Assembly: GCF_001679725.1 (NCBI RefSeq)
Contig: NZ_CP016282.1
Coordinates: 2,046,001-2,110,000, forward strand
DNA: 64,000 nt
Direction: 5' to 3'
DNA from: Cryobacterium arcticum
GTDB lineage: Bacteria > Actinomycetota > Actinomycetes > Actinomycetales > Microbacteriaceae
Shown: one piece after another, positions 52,336-60,764 of the stretch
How positions within the stretch are numbered: the first letter of the stretch is position 1
How the letters are laid out: every line of letters starts with the position of its first letter
Translations under genes and position numbers: made by a program
The notes under the pieces: model-generated
What the model was told of the DNA's origin: nothing
What the model saw: only the letters and a program-made list of their open reading frames with translations
Database searches by the model: none

Positions 52336-52788
52336 TCAATCGGCGAAGGACTCCATCAGCTCCGAACGGATGATGAAACGCACCCCGCGCGGAGCCTCGG
52401 CCGAGAATCCCCCGCCGCGACCGGGCACGGTGTCGATCAGCAGAGCGGTGTGGCTCCAGTACTCGAACTGTTCGGCCGAGATCCAGAAGTCGATGACCTG
52501 CTCGGGGTCACCGGCCGGTGCGATGTCCAACCGGCCGAGCAGGACGTCCTGATCTGAGGTGATGAACTCCCCCGCCGGGAAGCACATGGGTGAGCTCCCG
52601 TCGCAACATCCGCCGGACTGGTGGAACATGAGCGGTCCGTGCTCCTCCCAGAGGCTGCGCAGCAGGTCGACCGTGGCCTGGGTGAGCGCCACCCGTGACC
52701 GGGTCTCCCCCGGGATGGTGATGGTGGCGTCGACGGCGCTGGCGGGCGTGGTCGGCGCATCGGGTTCGGGCGTGATGAGGTCGGTCAT
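52336..52788 (-). CDS. DUF779 protein linked to aldehyde dehydrogenase
   Basis: A 150-residue protein of the DUF779 family. The core from about residue 33 on contains FHQSGGCCDGSSPMCFP with a Cys pair and a third Cys, which could bind a metal, and ends with VRFIIRSE. The first 30 residues are acidic and low-complexity. DUF779 genes are often next to aldehyde dehydrogenases of the acetaldehyde type, as here (105 bases upstream). Its biochemical role is unknown to me. Confidence 0.88.
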   Translation of the reverse strand: MTDLITPEPDAPTTPASAVDATITIPGETRSRVALTQATVDLLRSLWEEHGPLMFHQSGGCCDGSSPMCFPAGEFITSDQDVLLGRLDIAPAGDPEQVIDFWISAEQFEYWSHTALLIDTVPGRGGGFSAEAPRGVRFIIRSELMESFAD

Positions 52789-52840
52789 CAGGGGTCCCTC
52801 CGGAGGTGGTGTGTGCTGCGGGTGGGTGTGCGGGTGGTGG

Positions 52841-52881
52841 TGCCGACCGGGATGGCCTTCGGGTGGCCGTCCCGGCCGGCA
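52841..52881 (-). terminator. Long hairpin between aldehyde dehydrogenase and DUF779
   Basis: An 11-bp arm (52847-52857, with its partner at 52865-52875) is extended by five more pairs across one mismatch, giving about 16 pairs with a 7-base loop. It lies 13 bases past the dehydrogenase stop and 53 bases before the DUF779 start. It may terminate some transcripts or shield the 3' end. Confidence 0.55.
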
Positions 52882-52893
52882 CCGGGGTACGGC

Positions 52894-54417
52894 TTAGAAG
52901 AAGCCCAGGGCGTCTTCGGAGTAGGACACGAGCAGGTTCTTCGTCTGCTGGTAGTGCCCCAGGGCGAGCTTGTTGTTCTCTCGGCCGATACCGGAGCTCT
53001 TGTATCCGCCGAAAGCGGCTCCAGCCGGGTAGTTGTGGTAGTTGTTCACCCAGACCCGGCCGGCATGCAGGTCGCGGCCGGCCCGGTAGGCGATGTTCCC
53101 GTTGCGCGACCACACGCCGGCACCGAGACCGTACAGGGTGTCGTTGGCGATGGAGATGGCGTCGTCGTAGTCCTCGAAGCTGGTCACGGCCACGACCGGG
53201 CCGAAGATCTCCTCCTGGAAGATGCGCATCTTGTTCTGGCCCTCGAAGATCGTCGGCTGCACGTAGTAGCCGCCGGCCAGGTCACCGCCCAGATCGAGCT
53301 GTTCGCCACCGAGCAGCAGCTTGGCGCCCTCCTTCTTGCCGATGTCGATGTAGGAGAGGATCTTCTCGAGCTGGTCGTTGCTGGCCTGCGCTCCCACCTG
53401 CGTGTCGGTGTCCAGCGGGTTGCCCTGGATCGCGAGCTTGGTGCGCTCGATGGCGCCGCCGAGGAAGCTGTCGTAGATGGGCTTGTGCAGGAGGGCCCGG
53501 CTCGGGCAGGTGCACACCTCGCCCTGGTTGAAGGCGAACAGCACGAAGCCCTCCTGGGCCTTGTCGTAGTAGCTGTCGTCCTTCTGGGCCACGTCGTCGA
53601 AGAAGATGTTCGCGCTCTTGCCACCCAGCTCCACGGTGGAGGGGATGATGTTGGCGCTGGCGTACTGCAGGATCAGCCGGCCCGTGGTGGTCTCCCCGGT
53701 GAACGCGATCTTGCGGATACGGTTCGACGACGCCAGCGGCTTGCCGGCCTCGATGCCGAAGCCGTTGACGATGTTCAGCACGCCGGGCGGCAGGATGTCG
53801 CCGATCAGCTCGATGAGCACCAGGATCGACGCGGGGGTCTGCTCGGCGGGCTTGAGCACCACCGCGTTGCCGGCGGCGAGGGCCGGGGCCAGCTTCCACA
53901 CTGCCATCAGGATCGGGAAGTTCCACGGGATGATCTGCCCGACCACGCCGAGCGGCTCGTGGAACTGATACGAGACGGTGTCGTTGTCGAGTTCGGCGTG
54001 GTCGCCGTCCTGTGCGCGGATGGCGGCGGCGAAGTAACGGAAGTGGTCCGCAGCCAGCGGCAGGTCGGCGTTCAGCGGCTCCCGGATGGGCTTGCCGTTG
54101 TCCCAGCTCTCGGCCACGGCCAGCAGTTCGAGATTCTTGTCGATGACATCCGCCATCTTGTTGAGCACTGCGGCCCGCTGGGTGGCCGTCGTCTTGCCCC
54201 AGGCCGGAGCGGCCTTGTGCGCCGCGTCGAGGGCGAGGTCGATGTCCTCGTGCGTGCTGCGGGCGACTTCGGTGAAGGGCTTGCCGTTGACCGGGGAGAT
54301 GTCTTCGAAATACTGGCCCCTGACCGGCGGCACCCATTCGCCTCCGATCCAGTTCTCGTAGCGGGACTTGAAGGTGACTTTGGCGCCCGGCGTGCCGGGG
54401 GCGGCGTAAACGGTCAT
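52894..54417 (-). CDS. NAD-dependent aldehyde dehydrogenase (acetaldehyde type)
   Basis: Oxidises an aldehyde, probably acetaldehyde or another short aldehyde, to the acid with NAD. The 507-residue protein has [12 protein letters not shown] with the catalytic Glu, then [15 protein letters not shown] with the nucleophile Cys, and IIPWNFP at the cofactor site. It most resembles the ExaC/AcoD acetaldehyde group. GGAGCG lies a few bases before the ATG at 54417. DUF779 follows and a GAF-type regulator lies nearby, so it is probably induced by its substrate. The leader has an inverted repeat and a phased direct repeat. Confidence 0.95.
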   Translation of the reverse strand: MTVYAAPGTPGAKVTFKSRYENWIGGEWVPPVRGQYFEDISPVNGKPFTEVARSTHEDIDLALDAAHKAAPAWGKTTATQRAAVLNKMADVIDKNLELLAVAESWDNGKPIREPLNADLPLAADHFRYFAAAIRAQDGDHAELDNDTVSYQFHEPLGVVGQIIPWNFPILMAVWKLAPALAAGNAVVLKPAEQTPASILVLIELIGDILPPGVLNIVNGFGIEAGKPLASSNRIRKIAFTGETTTGRLILQYASANIIPSTVELGGKSANIFFDDVAQKDDSYYDKAQEGFVLFAFNQGEVCTCPSRALLHKPIYDSFLGGAIERTKLAIQGNPLDTDTQVGAQASNDQLEKILSYIDIGKKEGAKLLLGGEQLDLGGDLAGGYYVQPTIFEGQNKMRIFQEEIFGPVVAVTSFEDYDDAISIANDTLYGLGAGVWSRNGNIAYRAGRDLHAGRVWVNNYHNYPAGAAFGGYKSSGIGRENNKLALGHYQQTKNLLVSYSEDALGFF

Positions 54418-54450
54418 TTCGCTCCTTGTTCGACGACTCTGTCGATGGCT

Positions 54451-54510
54451 GTCCGCGTCTGCGCGGACCGTGCTGTGAGCCTAGGGACGTGAGGGTTGCG
54501 AAACGTTGCG
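54451..54510. promoter_or_regulatory. Candidate operators upstream of aldehyde dehydrogenase
   Basis: GTCCGCG-TCTG-CGCGGAC (54451-54468) is a perfect 7-bp inverted repeat. GTTGCG at 54495-54500 is repeated at 54505-54510, ten bases apart, which is one helical turn. Both lie in the 170-base divergent gap between the dehydrogenase and the DUF6518 locus. They may be binding sites for the GAF regulator encoded at 55271-56620. The link to that protein is inferred from proximity only. Confidence 0.4.
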
Positions 54511-54587
54511 GAAGTCACCCGGCCGGCCCAACCCCGTCATCCGCAGGGAGGACGACACCCGAGGATGCCCCGTCTAACGTCGGGAGA

Positions 54588-55261
54588 ATGGTCACCCTCG
54601 AAGCCTCCCGCACCGTCACAGCGGACAGACGAGAGCCCGGCTGGTGGTACCGCGAGAGCCTCAGGTCATCGCTGTACGCCATCCTGATCGCGGTGATCGG
54701 CGGTGCACTGATCGGCGGTCTGACCAGTTTCGGCCAGGGGCACCTCCCGGAGTGGGTGAATTCCCTGAGCAACTCGGTGGGCGGCTGGACGATGTTCTGC
54801 TTCCTGATCGTCTGGCTGGGTAGTGCCCGCGCGGTCTTCGCCGCGGTTCTGGGCGTGCTCGTGTTCCAGCTGCTGGTCGAGTCCTACAGTGTTGTGAGCG
54901 AGTGGCGCGGCTTCGACGACGGTGATCCGTTCACGTCGGTGTGGACCGTGGCCGGTCTGGCGGCGGTCCGCTCCTCGGTGCCACCGCCGGCCTGGTTCGC
55001 CATGCTCCACCGCTCTGGCGGGCCCTCGCGGTCACTCCGCTCTGCGCAGTCCTCCTGGGCGAGGGCCTCTGGGCGCTCACCACCGTCGCCGACACCACCA
55101 GCCCGGTGTACTGGTCGCTGGAGATCGTGCTGTCGGTGGTCTTCCTGCTGGCGGCGGTCCTCCGCTGCCGCCTCGAGCCGCGGGTGATCCCGGTGGTGGT
55201 GTGCGTATGGCTGGTGGGAACCCTGGCCTACATCGGCGTGATCGTCGGCATCCTGAGCTGA
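54588..55261 (+). pseudogene. DUF6518-like membrane protein, frameshifted
   Basis: The protein would have about six membrane helices and match DUF6518-type actinobacterial proteins, beginning MVTLEASRTV at 54588 and continuing with ALIGGLTSFGQGHLPEW. After VWTVAGLAA (about 54966) the first frame turns into Ser/Arg-rich junk. The expected continuation GPLLGATAGL...WRALAVTPL...LLGEGLWAL is found one frame over and runs to a stop at 55261. One missing G in GGCGGCGGTCC near 54966 explains this. The ATG has GGGAGA directly before it with no spacer, so the start is uncertain. It could be a real inactivation or a sequencing error. Confidence 0.8.
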
Positions 55262-55270
55262 CAGCGCAGC

Positions 55271-56620
55271 TCACCGCACGGAAGCGGTTCCGACCTCCTG
55301 CTCGATACGGACGAGCCGGGCGAGCACCGCGGCCCGTTGCGGTGACCGGGCCGGCAGCAGCTCCCGGCACGCACGCCAGACCTCGCTGTCCCAGGCCGCC
55401 TCGTCTGTCGCTGCATAGTCGAGCAGCACCTCCACGGATGCGTCACTGAGCAGGGTCTCCCTCAGCCGGCGAGTCACCTCGGTGCGGATTTCCACGACGC
55501 CAGGGGCCACCGAGCCCGGGAGCACCGGCCCTCGGTACGCGGCCAGGGCCATCCGGTGCGCGCCGCGCCGCAGCAGCGCCAGAAGGCGCCCGGCATCCGT
55601 GTCGATGTCGGTCTCGAGCCGGTACGGGCGTGACCCGATGCGCAGCCGCGGATGGTCGACGGCCAGGACCCTGCGCAACCGCACCAGTTCCGCGCGCAGG
55701 TTCTCCACCGCGTGCGGCTGGTCCTCGCTCAGGGCCGCTGCGAGGCGTTCGGCGGACAGACCCTGCCGGTGCCAGGCGAGCAGCAGGAGTATTTCGGCAT
55801 GGCGCGGGCTGAGCGGGGCGCTGCCGGAGTGGCCGCGCAGGCTGCCGTTCTCGGTGCCGAGCACGCTGAGCAGCATCCCCGGTGCGGTGAAACCGGACGG
55901 CCGAGGGGCCGGCCGTCGAGGCGCGCTGAGGCTCTGGATGCGCAGCTCGGCTTCGAGCGCCGCCACCGCCGCCTCCACCAGGGGCAATGTCTGCGGGGCC
56001 ACCGCCTGGTCTCCCCCGGTGATATCGATGACCCCGAGCACGGCCCCGGTGACCGGGTCGTGAATGGGAACGGCCGTGCAACTGAACTGGTGGGCAAGCT
56101 GGCTGAAATGCTCGGCGCGCTGGATCTGGATGCCGTGATCGAGCTTCAACGCCGTGCCAGGGGCGCTCGTGCCCACCCGGGCCTCCGACCAGTCGGCACC
56201 CACCACGAAGCGCATCTCCTCGGCGCTCGTGCGAACCGCGCTGTCGCCGTCGATCCAGAGCAGCCGCCCCGCCTCGTCCGCGACGGCCACGATCAAACCG
56301 AACTCGGTGGCATGTCGCACGAGCAGGGTGTTGATCACCGGCAGCACGCCGGCCAGAGGGTTTCGGGCCCGTAAGCGGGCCACCTCGTCGCTGCTCAGCG
56401 TCGGGTCCGCCTGGGCGGTGAGCGGGTCGAGCCTCAGCGAGATGGAGCGCTGCCAGGACTCCCGCACGAGCGCGCGCATTCCCCCCTGCATGGCGTCCGC
56501 GCCGAGGTTGCTTCGGTCACCGATGGTGGCCTCGTGCAGGCGCTCCTGCGCGGCGAACGAGCGCAGAGTCGACGCGCGCACGGTTGAAACGGCAGGCGTC
56601 ACGGTCCACGGGCTGCTCAC
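55271..56620 (-). CDS. GAF-domain transcriptional regulator with C-terminal winged helix
   Basis: A 449-residue regulator. Residues about 95-225 are GAF-like (FGLIVAVADEAGRLLWIDGD, then FSCTAVPIHDPVTGAVLGVIDITGG), a sensor domain as in AcoR-type activators. The C-terminal part (about 260-450) looks like a winged helix: LSPRHAEILLLLAWHRQGLSAERLAAALSE, then LRAELVRLRRVL and an ALAAYRGPVLPGS stretch as in SARP/BTAD proteins. There is no AAA+ sigma54 domain. GTG at 56620 is used because CGGAGG precedes it. It lies near the dehydrogenase and DUF779 genes and probably controls them. Confidence 0.85.
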   Translation of the reverse strand: MSSPWTVTPAVSTVRASTLRSFAAQERLHEATIGDRSNLGADAMQGGMRALVRESWQRSISLRLDPLTAQADPTLSSDEVARLRARNPLAGVLPVINTLLVRHATEFGLIVAVADEAGRLLWIDGDSAVRTSAEEMRFVVGADWSEARVGTSAPGTALKLDHGIQIQRAEHFSQLAHQFSCTAVPIHDPVTGAVLGVIDITGGDQAVAPQTLPLVEAAVAALEAELRIQSLSAPRRPAPRPSGFTAPGMLLSVLGTENGSLRGHSGSAPLSPRHAEILLLLAWHRQGLSAERLAAALSEDQPHAVENLRAELVRLRRVLAVDHPRLRIGSRPYRLETDIDTDAGRLLALLRRGAHRMALAAYRGPVLPGSVAPGVVEIRTEVTRRLRETLLSDASVEVLLDYAATDEAAWDSEVWRACRELLPARSPQRAAVLARLVRIEQEVGTASVR

Positions 56621-56762
56621 AACACCTCCGATCAACGCTGGTCGTAGGCGACCTGCGCCAGCGGCCGGTCGGGTGCTTCATTCTAGGCACAGTCTGCGAG
56701 AAAGCGTGGAGCTCGGCACGCGGGCCTGTGCTCGACGATCAGCGGCTGCGGAACGAGATCTG

Positions 56763-56781
56763 CTGGTCGGTGTTCGACCGG
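56763..56781 (-). terminator. Short hairpin after aroB
   Basis: CTGGTCG-GTGTT-CGACCGG folds into a 7-bp stem (one wobble pair) starting two bases past the aroB stop. It may end the aro transcript. Confidence 0.4.
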
Positions 56782-56782
56782 C

Positions 56783-57907
56783 TTAGGACCCGATCTCCTG
56801 GTACGCGGCGAACAGGAGGGACGCATCGGGCGCTTCGAGAACCGTGGGCTTGCCGATGTCGTCGAGCACGATGAAACGCAGCATGCCGCTGCGGGTCTTC
56901 TTATCGCGCTGCATGGTCGCCAGCAGCGTAGGCCAGCGGCCCACCGGGTAGCTGATCGGCAACGTGAGCGATTCCAGGATGCGGCGGTGCCGGTCGACGG
57001 CCTCGTCCGAGAGCCGACCGCTGAGACGGGCGAGTTCGGCGGCGAACATCATGCCAACGGCCACGGCGGCCCCGTGGCGCCAGCCGTAGCGTTCGGCGTG
57101 CTCGACGGCGTGGCCGAGCGTGTGCCCGTAATTGAGGATCTCGCGCAGGCCCGCCTCCTTGAAGTCGGCGCCCACCACGCGAGCCTTCATGGCGATCGCC
57201 AGCTCGAGCACCCGGCGGAACTGCGGGGTGGTCGGGTCGGTCACCGCGGCGACGTCGGCTTCGACGATGTCGAGGATCTCGGGGACCTGGATGAAGCCCG
57301 CCTTGACGATCTCGGCGAAGCCCGCCAGGATCTCGTTGCGGGGCAGGTCGGCCAGGATGTCCAGGTCGCAGACCACGGCAGCCGGGGCGTAGAAGGTTCC
57401 GACAAGGTTCTTGCCCTCGGCGGTGTTGATGCCGTTCTTGCCGCCAACTGCCGCGTCGACCATCCCGAGCACGCTGGTGGGGATCTGCACGAGTTTCACG
57501 CCGCGCAGCCAGGTGGCGGCGACGAACCCGGCCAGATCCGTCACCGCGCCGCCGCCGAAGCCGATCACGGCATCCGTGCGGGTGAAGTCGGCCTGCCCCA
57601 TCACCTGCCAGCAGAACGCGGCCACCTCCACGCGTTTGGCGGGCTCGGCGTCGGGCACCTCGGCGATGAGGACCTCATAGCGGTCGAGCAGGCTCTCACG
57701 CAGCGCCACCGCACGGGCGCCCAGGTGCGAGGTGTGCACGATGAGCACCTTCTTGACGGTGTCACCCAGCTGCTCGGCGACGTCGGCAACGATGCCGCGC
57801 CCGATGTAGACGGGGTAGCTGTCCACCCCGCTCACGGTGATGGTCGTGGTGGACCCGTTCTCGGTGCCGGATTCGGCAGTGGGGTCTTCGGGATGCAGGT
57901 CAGTCAT
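56783..57907 (-). CDS. aroB: 3-Dehydroquinate synthase
   Basis: Second step of the shikimate pathway: DAHP to 3-dehydroquinate, with NAD and a metal. The 374-residue protein includes GFGGGAVTDLAGFVAATWLRG near 115 (split motif, NAD site) and the metal ligands in LNYGHTLGHAVEH near 265. It starts at an ATG at 57907 that overlaps the aroK stop by eight bases. Confidence 0.97.
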   Translation of the reverse strand: MTDLHPEDPTAESGTENGSTTTITVSGVDSYPVYIGRGIVADVAEQLGDTVKKVLIVHTSHLGARAVALRESLLDRYEVLIAEVPDAEPAKRVEVAAFCWQVMGQADFTRTDAVIGFGGGAVTDLAGFVAATWLRGVKLVQIPTSVLGMVDAAVGGKNGINTAEGKNLVGTFYAPAAVVCDLDILADLPRNEILAGFAEIVKAGFIQVPEILDIVEADVAAVTDPTTPQFRRVLELAIAMKARVVGADFKEAGLREILNYGHTLGHAVEHAERYGWRHGAAVAVGMMFAAELARLSGRLSDEAVDRHRRILESLTLPISYPVGRWPTLLATMQRDKKTRSGMLRFIVLDDIGKPTVLEAPDASLLFAAYQEIGS

Positions 57908-58601
57908 GGTGTCGTCGTACCCATTTCACGATGTCGTCGGCGATGGCGTCGACCGGTCTGGTCGACGTGTCGAAGTGGATGCTGGCCAGCGCGTCGTAGA
58001 GCGGGCGCCGCTCGTCGTAGATGCGCTGCCAGGCGTCGGGGCCGGCCGCAAGCAGCGGCCGTTTGGCGTTCCTGGTGCGCGAGCGCACGGCCTCGGCTGT
58101 GGTGCTCAGCGACACCACCGTGGTGCCGCGGAGGCGTTCCCTGGTGGCGGGGTCGAGCACGGCTCCCCCGCCGAGCGACACCACGGCGCGCCCGCGCCCG
58201 AGGGCGTCGGCCACCGCGTCGCGCTCGAGCGCCCGGAAGTGCGGCTCGCCGTGCCTGGCGAAGATCTCGGTGATCGGCCCGTGCGCGGCAACGATGGTCT
58301 TGTCAGTGTCGATGAACGGCACGCGGAGCAGTCGGGCGACCCGGCGGCCGATCTTGGACTTGCCCGACGCCATCGGCCCGATGAAGACGAGCGGAAACAG
58401 GGGGGCGTCCGAATCCCGCTCCGGCTCCCGCACGGGAGAGGCGGCGCCGTGCTGGGCACCGTCCTCGGACGAACTGCCGGCGGGCAGCCTCGTCCGCGCC
58501 GTTTGAGGCACCTCTGCCGGCTCATTCCGAACCGGCTCCCTCCGAACCGCTGCCGGCCATCCCTCCGGCGGCCGGGAGGCCTCCGGGCTCAGGAACAGCA
58601 C
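57900..58601 (-). CDS. aroK: Shikimate kinase with extended N-terminus
   Basis: Phosphorylates shikimate with ATP. The kinase core (about 65-233) has the P-loop GPMASGKSKIGRR, the shikimate-binding DTDKTI and LGGGAV segments, and the lid region RTRNAKRPLL. The start is ambiguous. GTG at 58601, two bases below the aroC stop, gives 233 residues with a disordered 55-60 residue Pro/Glu/Arg-rich extension. GTG at 58433 gives 177 residues, the usual length. Neither has a strong ribosome-binding site. I list the longer form because it leaves no gap after aroC. Confidence 0.9.
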   Translation of the reverse strand: MLFLSPEASRPPEGWPAAVRREPVRNEPAEVPQTARTRLPAGSSSEDGAQHGAASPVREPERDSDAPLFPLVFIGPMASGKSKIGRRVARLLRVPFIDTDKTIVAAHGPITEIFARHGEPHFRALERDAVADALGRGRAVVSLGGGAVLDPATRERLRGTTVVSLSTTAEAVRSRTRNAKRPLLAAGPDAWQRIYDERRPLYDALASIHFDTSTRPVDAIADDIVKWVRRHHD

Positions 58602-58602
58602 G

Positions 58603-59811
58603 CTAGACGGTCGCGTCGCTGGACGCCCCGGTGCGCAGATTGGCCGGGATGCTGGCCAGGTAGGAGTCCAGGTTGCGCTTGGTCTCGGTGAGCGAGTCGC
58701 CACCGAACTTCTCCAGCACCGAATTGGCGAGCACGAGCGCGACCATGGCTTCGGCGACGACGCCGGCCGCCGGAACGGCACAGACATCGGACCGCTGGTG
58801 GTGTGCGGGTGCGGCCTCGCTGGTCGTGACGTCGACCGTGCGCAGGGCGCGGGGAATCGTCGCGATGGGCTTCATCCCGGCCCGCACACGCAGGACCGTT
58901 CCCGTGCTCATGCCGCCCTCGGTGCCGCCGGCCTTGTCGCTGGCGCGCACGATCTCGTCGTCCACCTGCACGAGCTCATCGTGGGCCTCTGAGCCGCGAC
59001 GGGTGGTGGTGAGGAAGCCGTCGCCCACCTCGACGCCCTTGATCGCCTGGATGCCCATCAGGGCGGCGGCGAGCTGGGAGTCCAGCCGCCGGTCCCAGTG
59101 CACGAACGAACCGAGCCCGGGCGGGAGGTTGTACGCGAGCACCTCGACGATGCCGCCGAGGGTGTCGCCGTCCTTGTGGGCGGCATCCACCTCGGCCACC
59201 ATCAGTGCGCTGGTGGCGGGGTCGAAGCAGCGCAGCGGGTCGGCGTCGAGGGTGTCGACATCGCTCGGATGCGGCAGTGGCGAGCCCTCTGGCACGCGCA
59301 CGGGCCCGATCGACAGGGTGTGGCTGACCAGCTCGATGCCGAGACCGGCCAGGAAGGCGCGGGCGACGGCGCCGAGCGCGACGCGGGCGGCGGTTTCGCG
59401 GGCGCTCGCGCGCTCCAAGACCGGCCGGGCCTCGTCGAAGTCGTATTTCTGCATGCCGACGAGGTCGGCGTGGCCGGGGCGCGGGCGCACCAGGGGCGCG
59501 CCGCGGCCGCGGGTGAGCAGGGCGGGGTCAACGGGCTCTGGGCTCATCACGTCGGCCCACTTGGGCCATTCGGTGTTGCCGATCCGCAGGGCCACAGGGC
59601 CGCCGAGGGTGAGTCCGTGGCGCACGCCGCCGGAAATGTTCAGTTCGTCCTGCTCGAACTTCATGCGGGCACCCCGGCCGTAGCCGAGTTTGCGGCGCGC
59701 AAGGTCGAGGCGGATCTCATCTAGTGTGACCGGGATCCCAGCGGGCAAACCCTCGACAATGGCGAGGAGTTCGGGGCCGTGGGACTCTCCGGCGGTGAGC
59801 CAACGAAGCAT
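58603..59811 (-). CDS. aroC: Chorismate synthase
   Basis: Makes chorismate from 5-enolpyruvylshikimate 3-phosphate with reduced FMN. The 402-residue protein begins [15 protein letters not shown] and has [15 protein letters not shown], plus the [17 protein letters not shown] signature and [13 protein letters not shown]. The ATG at 59811 is five bases below the aroE stop. It supplies chorismate for trpE, also in this window. Confidence 0.98.
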   Translation of the reverse strand: MLRWLTAGESHGPELLAIVEGLPAGIPVTLDEIRLDLARRKLGYGRGARMKFEQDELNISGGVRHGLTLGGPVALRIGNTEWPKWADVMSPEPVDPALLTRGRGAPLVRPRPGHADLVGMQKYDFDEARPVLERASARETAARVALGAVARAFLAGLGIELVSHTLSIGPVRVPEGSPLPHPSDVDTLDADPLRCFDPATSALMVAEVDAAHKDGDTLGGIVEVLAYNLPPGLGSFVHWDRRLDSQLAAALMGIQAIKGVEVGDGFLTTTRRGSEAHDELVQVDDEIVRASDKAGGTEGGMSTGTVLRVRAGMKPIATIPRALRTVDVTTSEAAPAHHQRSDVCAVPAAGVVAEAMVALVLANSVLEKFGGDSLTETKRNLDSYLASIPANLRTGASSDATV

Positions 59812-59816
59812 GGGTA

Positions 59817-60764
59817 CTATCCTTCCACAGCCGGGGCTGGCGAAGCGGCGGCCAGGGCCGCGCGCATGGCGCTCAGCACGCTGTCTTCGTCGGGGAGCGG
59901 CTGGAACGGGTCGTTTGCCACGAAGATGCGCACCTGGATCAGGGCCTGGTGCAGCAGCATGGCCAGTCCGGAGTACGCCGTTCCGCCGGCCGCCGCCCAG
60001 GAGGAGGCCAGGGCGCTCGGCCAGGGGGCGTAGCCCACGTCGAACAACGGGGTGCCCGCCCGCAGGCGCGAGGGGAATTCGGTGGGCAGCGCCGTTCCGC
60101 CGGGCAGGGTGCTGATCACGAGGTCGCTCTCCCGGTCGGCCGCGTCGACGGCGTCGAGGCCGGTGACCGTCACGACGAGTCCGAGTCCACGACCCAGGGT
60201 CTCCAGGGTTTCGGCCTTGCCCGGGGTACGGGCGATCACGTCCACGAATTCGGCGCCGAGCTCGGCGGCGGCGACCAGAGCGGATGCCGCGGTGGCGCCG
60301 GCTCCGAGCAGGGTGACCCGGTTGGCCCGGTCGACTCCGGCCTCGGCCAGGGCACGCACGAGGCCGGGCACATCCGTGTTGTACCCGGACAGGGTGCGGC
60401 CCTGCCCGGGCGTGTCACTGAAACGAACGGTGTTGACCGCTCCGGTCAGGGCGGCGACCCGGTCGAGGTCGCTGAGGCGGTGCTGGATCTCGTGCTTGAG
60501 CGGCATCGTGAGGGACAGGCCCAGCCAGTCCGGGCCGAGGCCGTCCAGGAATGTGTCGAGCTCGCGCGCACCGACCTCGGCGGCACCGACCTCCAAAGCA
60601 CCGACCTCAATCGCGGTGTACTCCCAGTCCAGCCCGAGAGCCCGGTAGGCCGCCTGGTGCAGGGCCGGCGAGAGCGAATGACCGATCGGCGAGCCGAGCA
60701 CGGCCAGCCGGCGCCGGCCGCTCGGCCTCGTCGTGTCAGGGTCGGTTCCGCTCTGATCAGCCAT
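59817..60764 (-). CDS. aroE: Shikimate dehydrogenase
   Basis: Reduces 3-dehydroshikimate with NADPH. The 315-residue protein has the substrate-binding [14 protein letters not shown] near 20, the catalytic Lys in LTMPLKHEI and the cofactor loop [15 protein letters not shown] at 60764 gives the eight-base ATGGCTGA overlap with mltG that is also used by gltD and gmk; ATG at 60779 would add five residues. It carries a repeat-like [16 protein letters not shown] stretch after the substrate-binding part. Confidence 0.93.
   Translation of the reverse strand: MADQSGTDPDTTRPSGRRRLAVLGSPIGHSLSPALHQAAYRALGLDWEYTAIEVGALEVGAAEVGARELDTFLDGLGPDWLGLSLTMPLKHEIQHRLSDLDRVAALTGAVNTVRFSDTPGQGRTLSGYNTDVPGLVRALAEAGVDRANRVTLLGAGATAASALVAAAELGAEFVDVIARTPGKAETLETLGRGLGLVVTVTGLDAVDAADRESDLVISTLPGGTALPTEFPSRLRAGTPLFDVGYAPWPSALASSWAAAGGTAYSGLAMLLHQALIQVRIFVANDPFQPLPDEDSVLSAMRAALAAASPAPAVEG

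Noticed and set aside
54960..54972. Programmed -1 frameshift site
   Set aside because: GGCGGCGGTCC is not a standard X-XXY-YYZ heptamer, and no strong stem follows at the usual distance.
54941..55261. Independent 106-residue membrane gene
   Set aside because: Its sequence continues the DUF6518-like protein of the upstream frame and has no ribosome-binding site of its own, so I treat it as the second half of a frameshifted gene.
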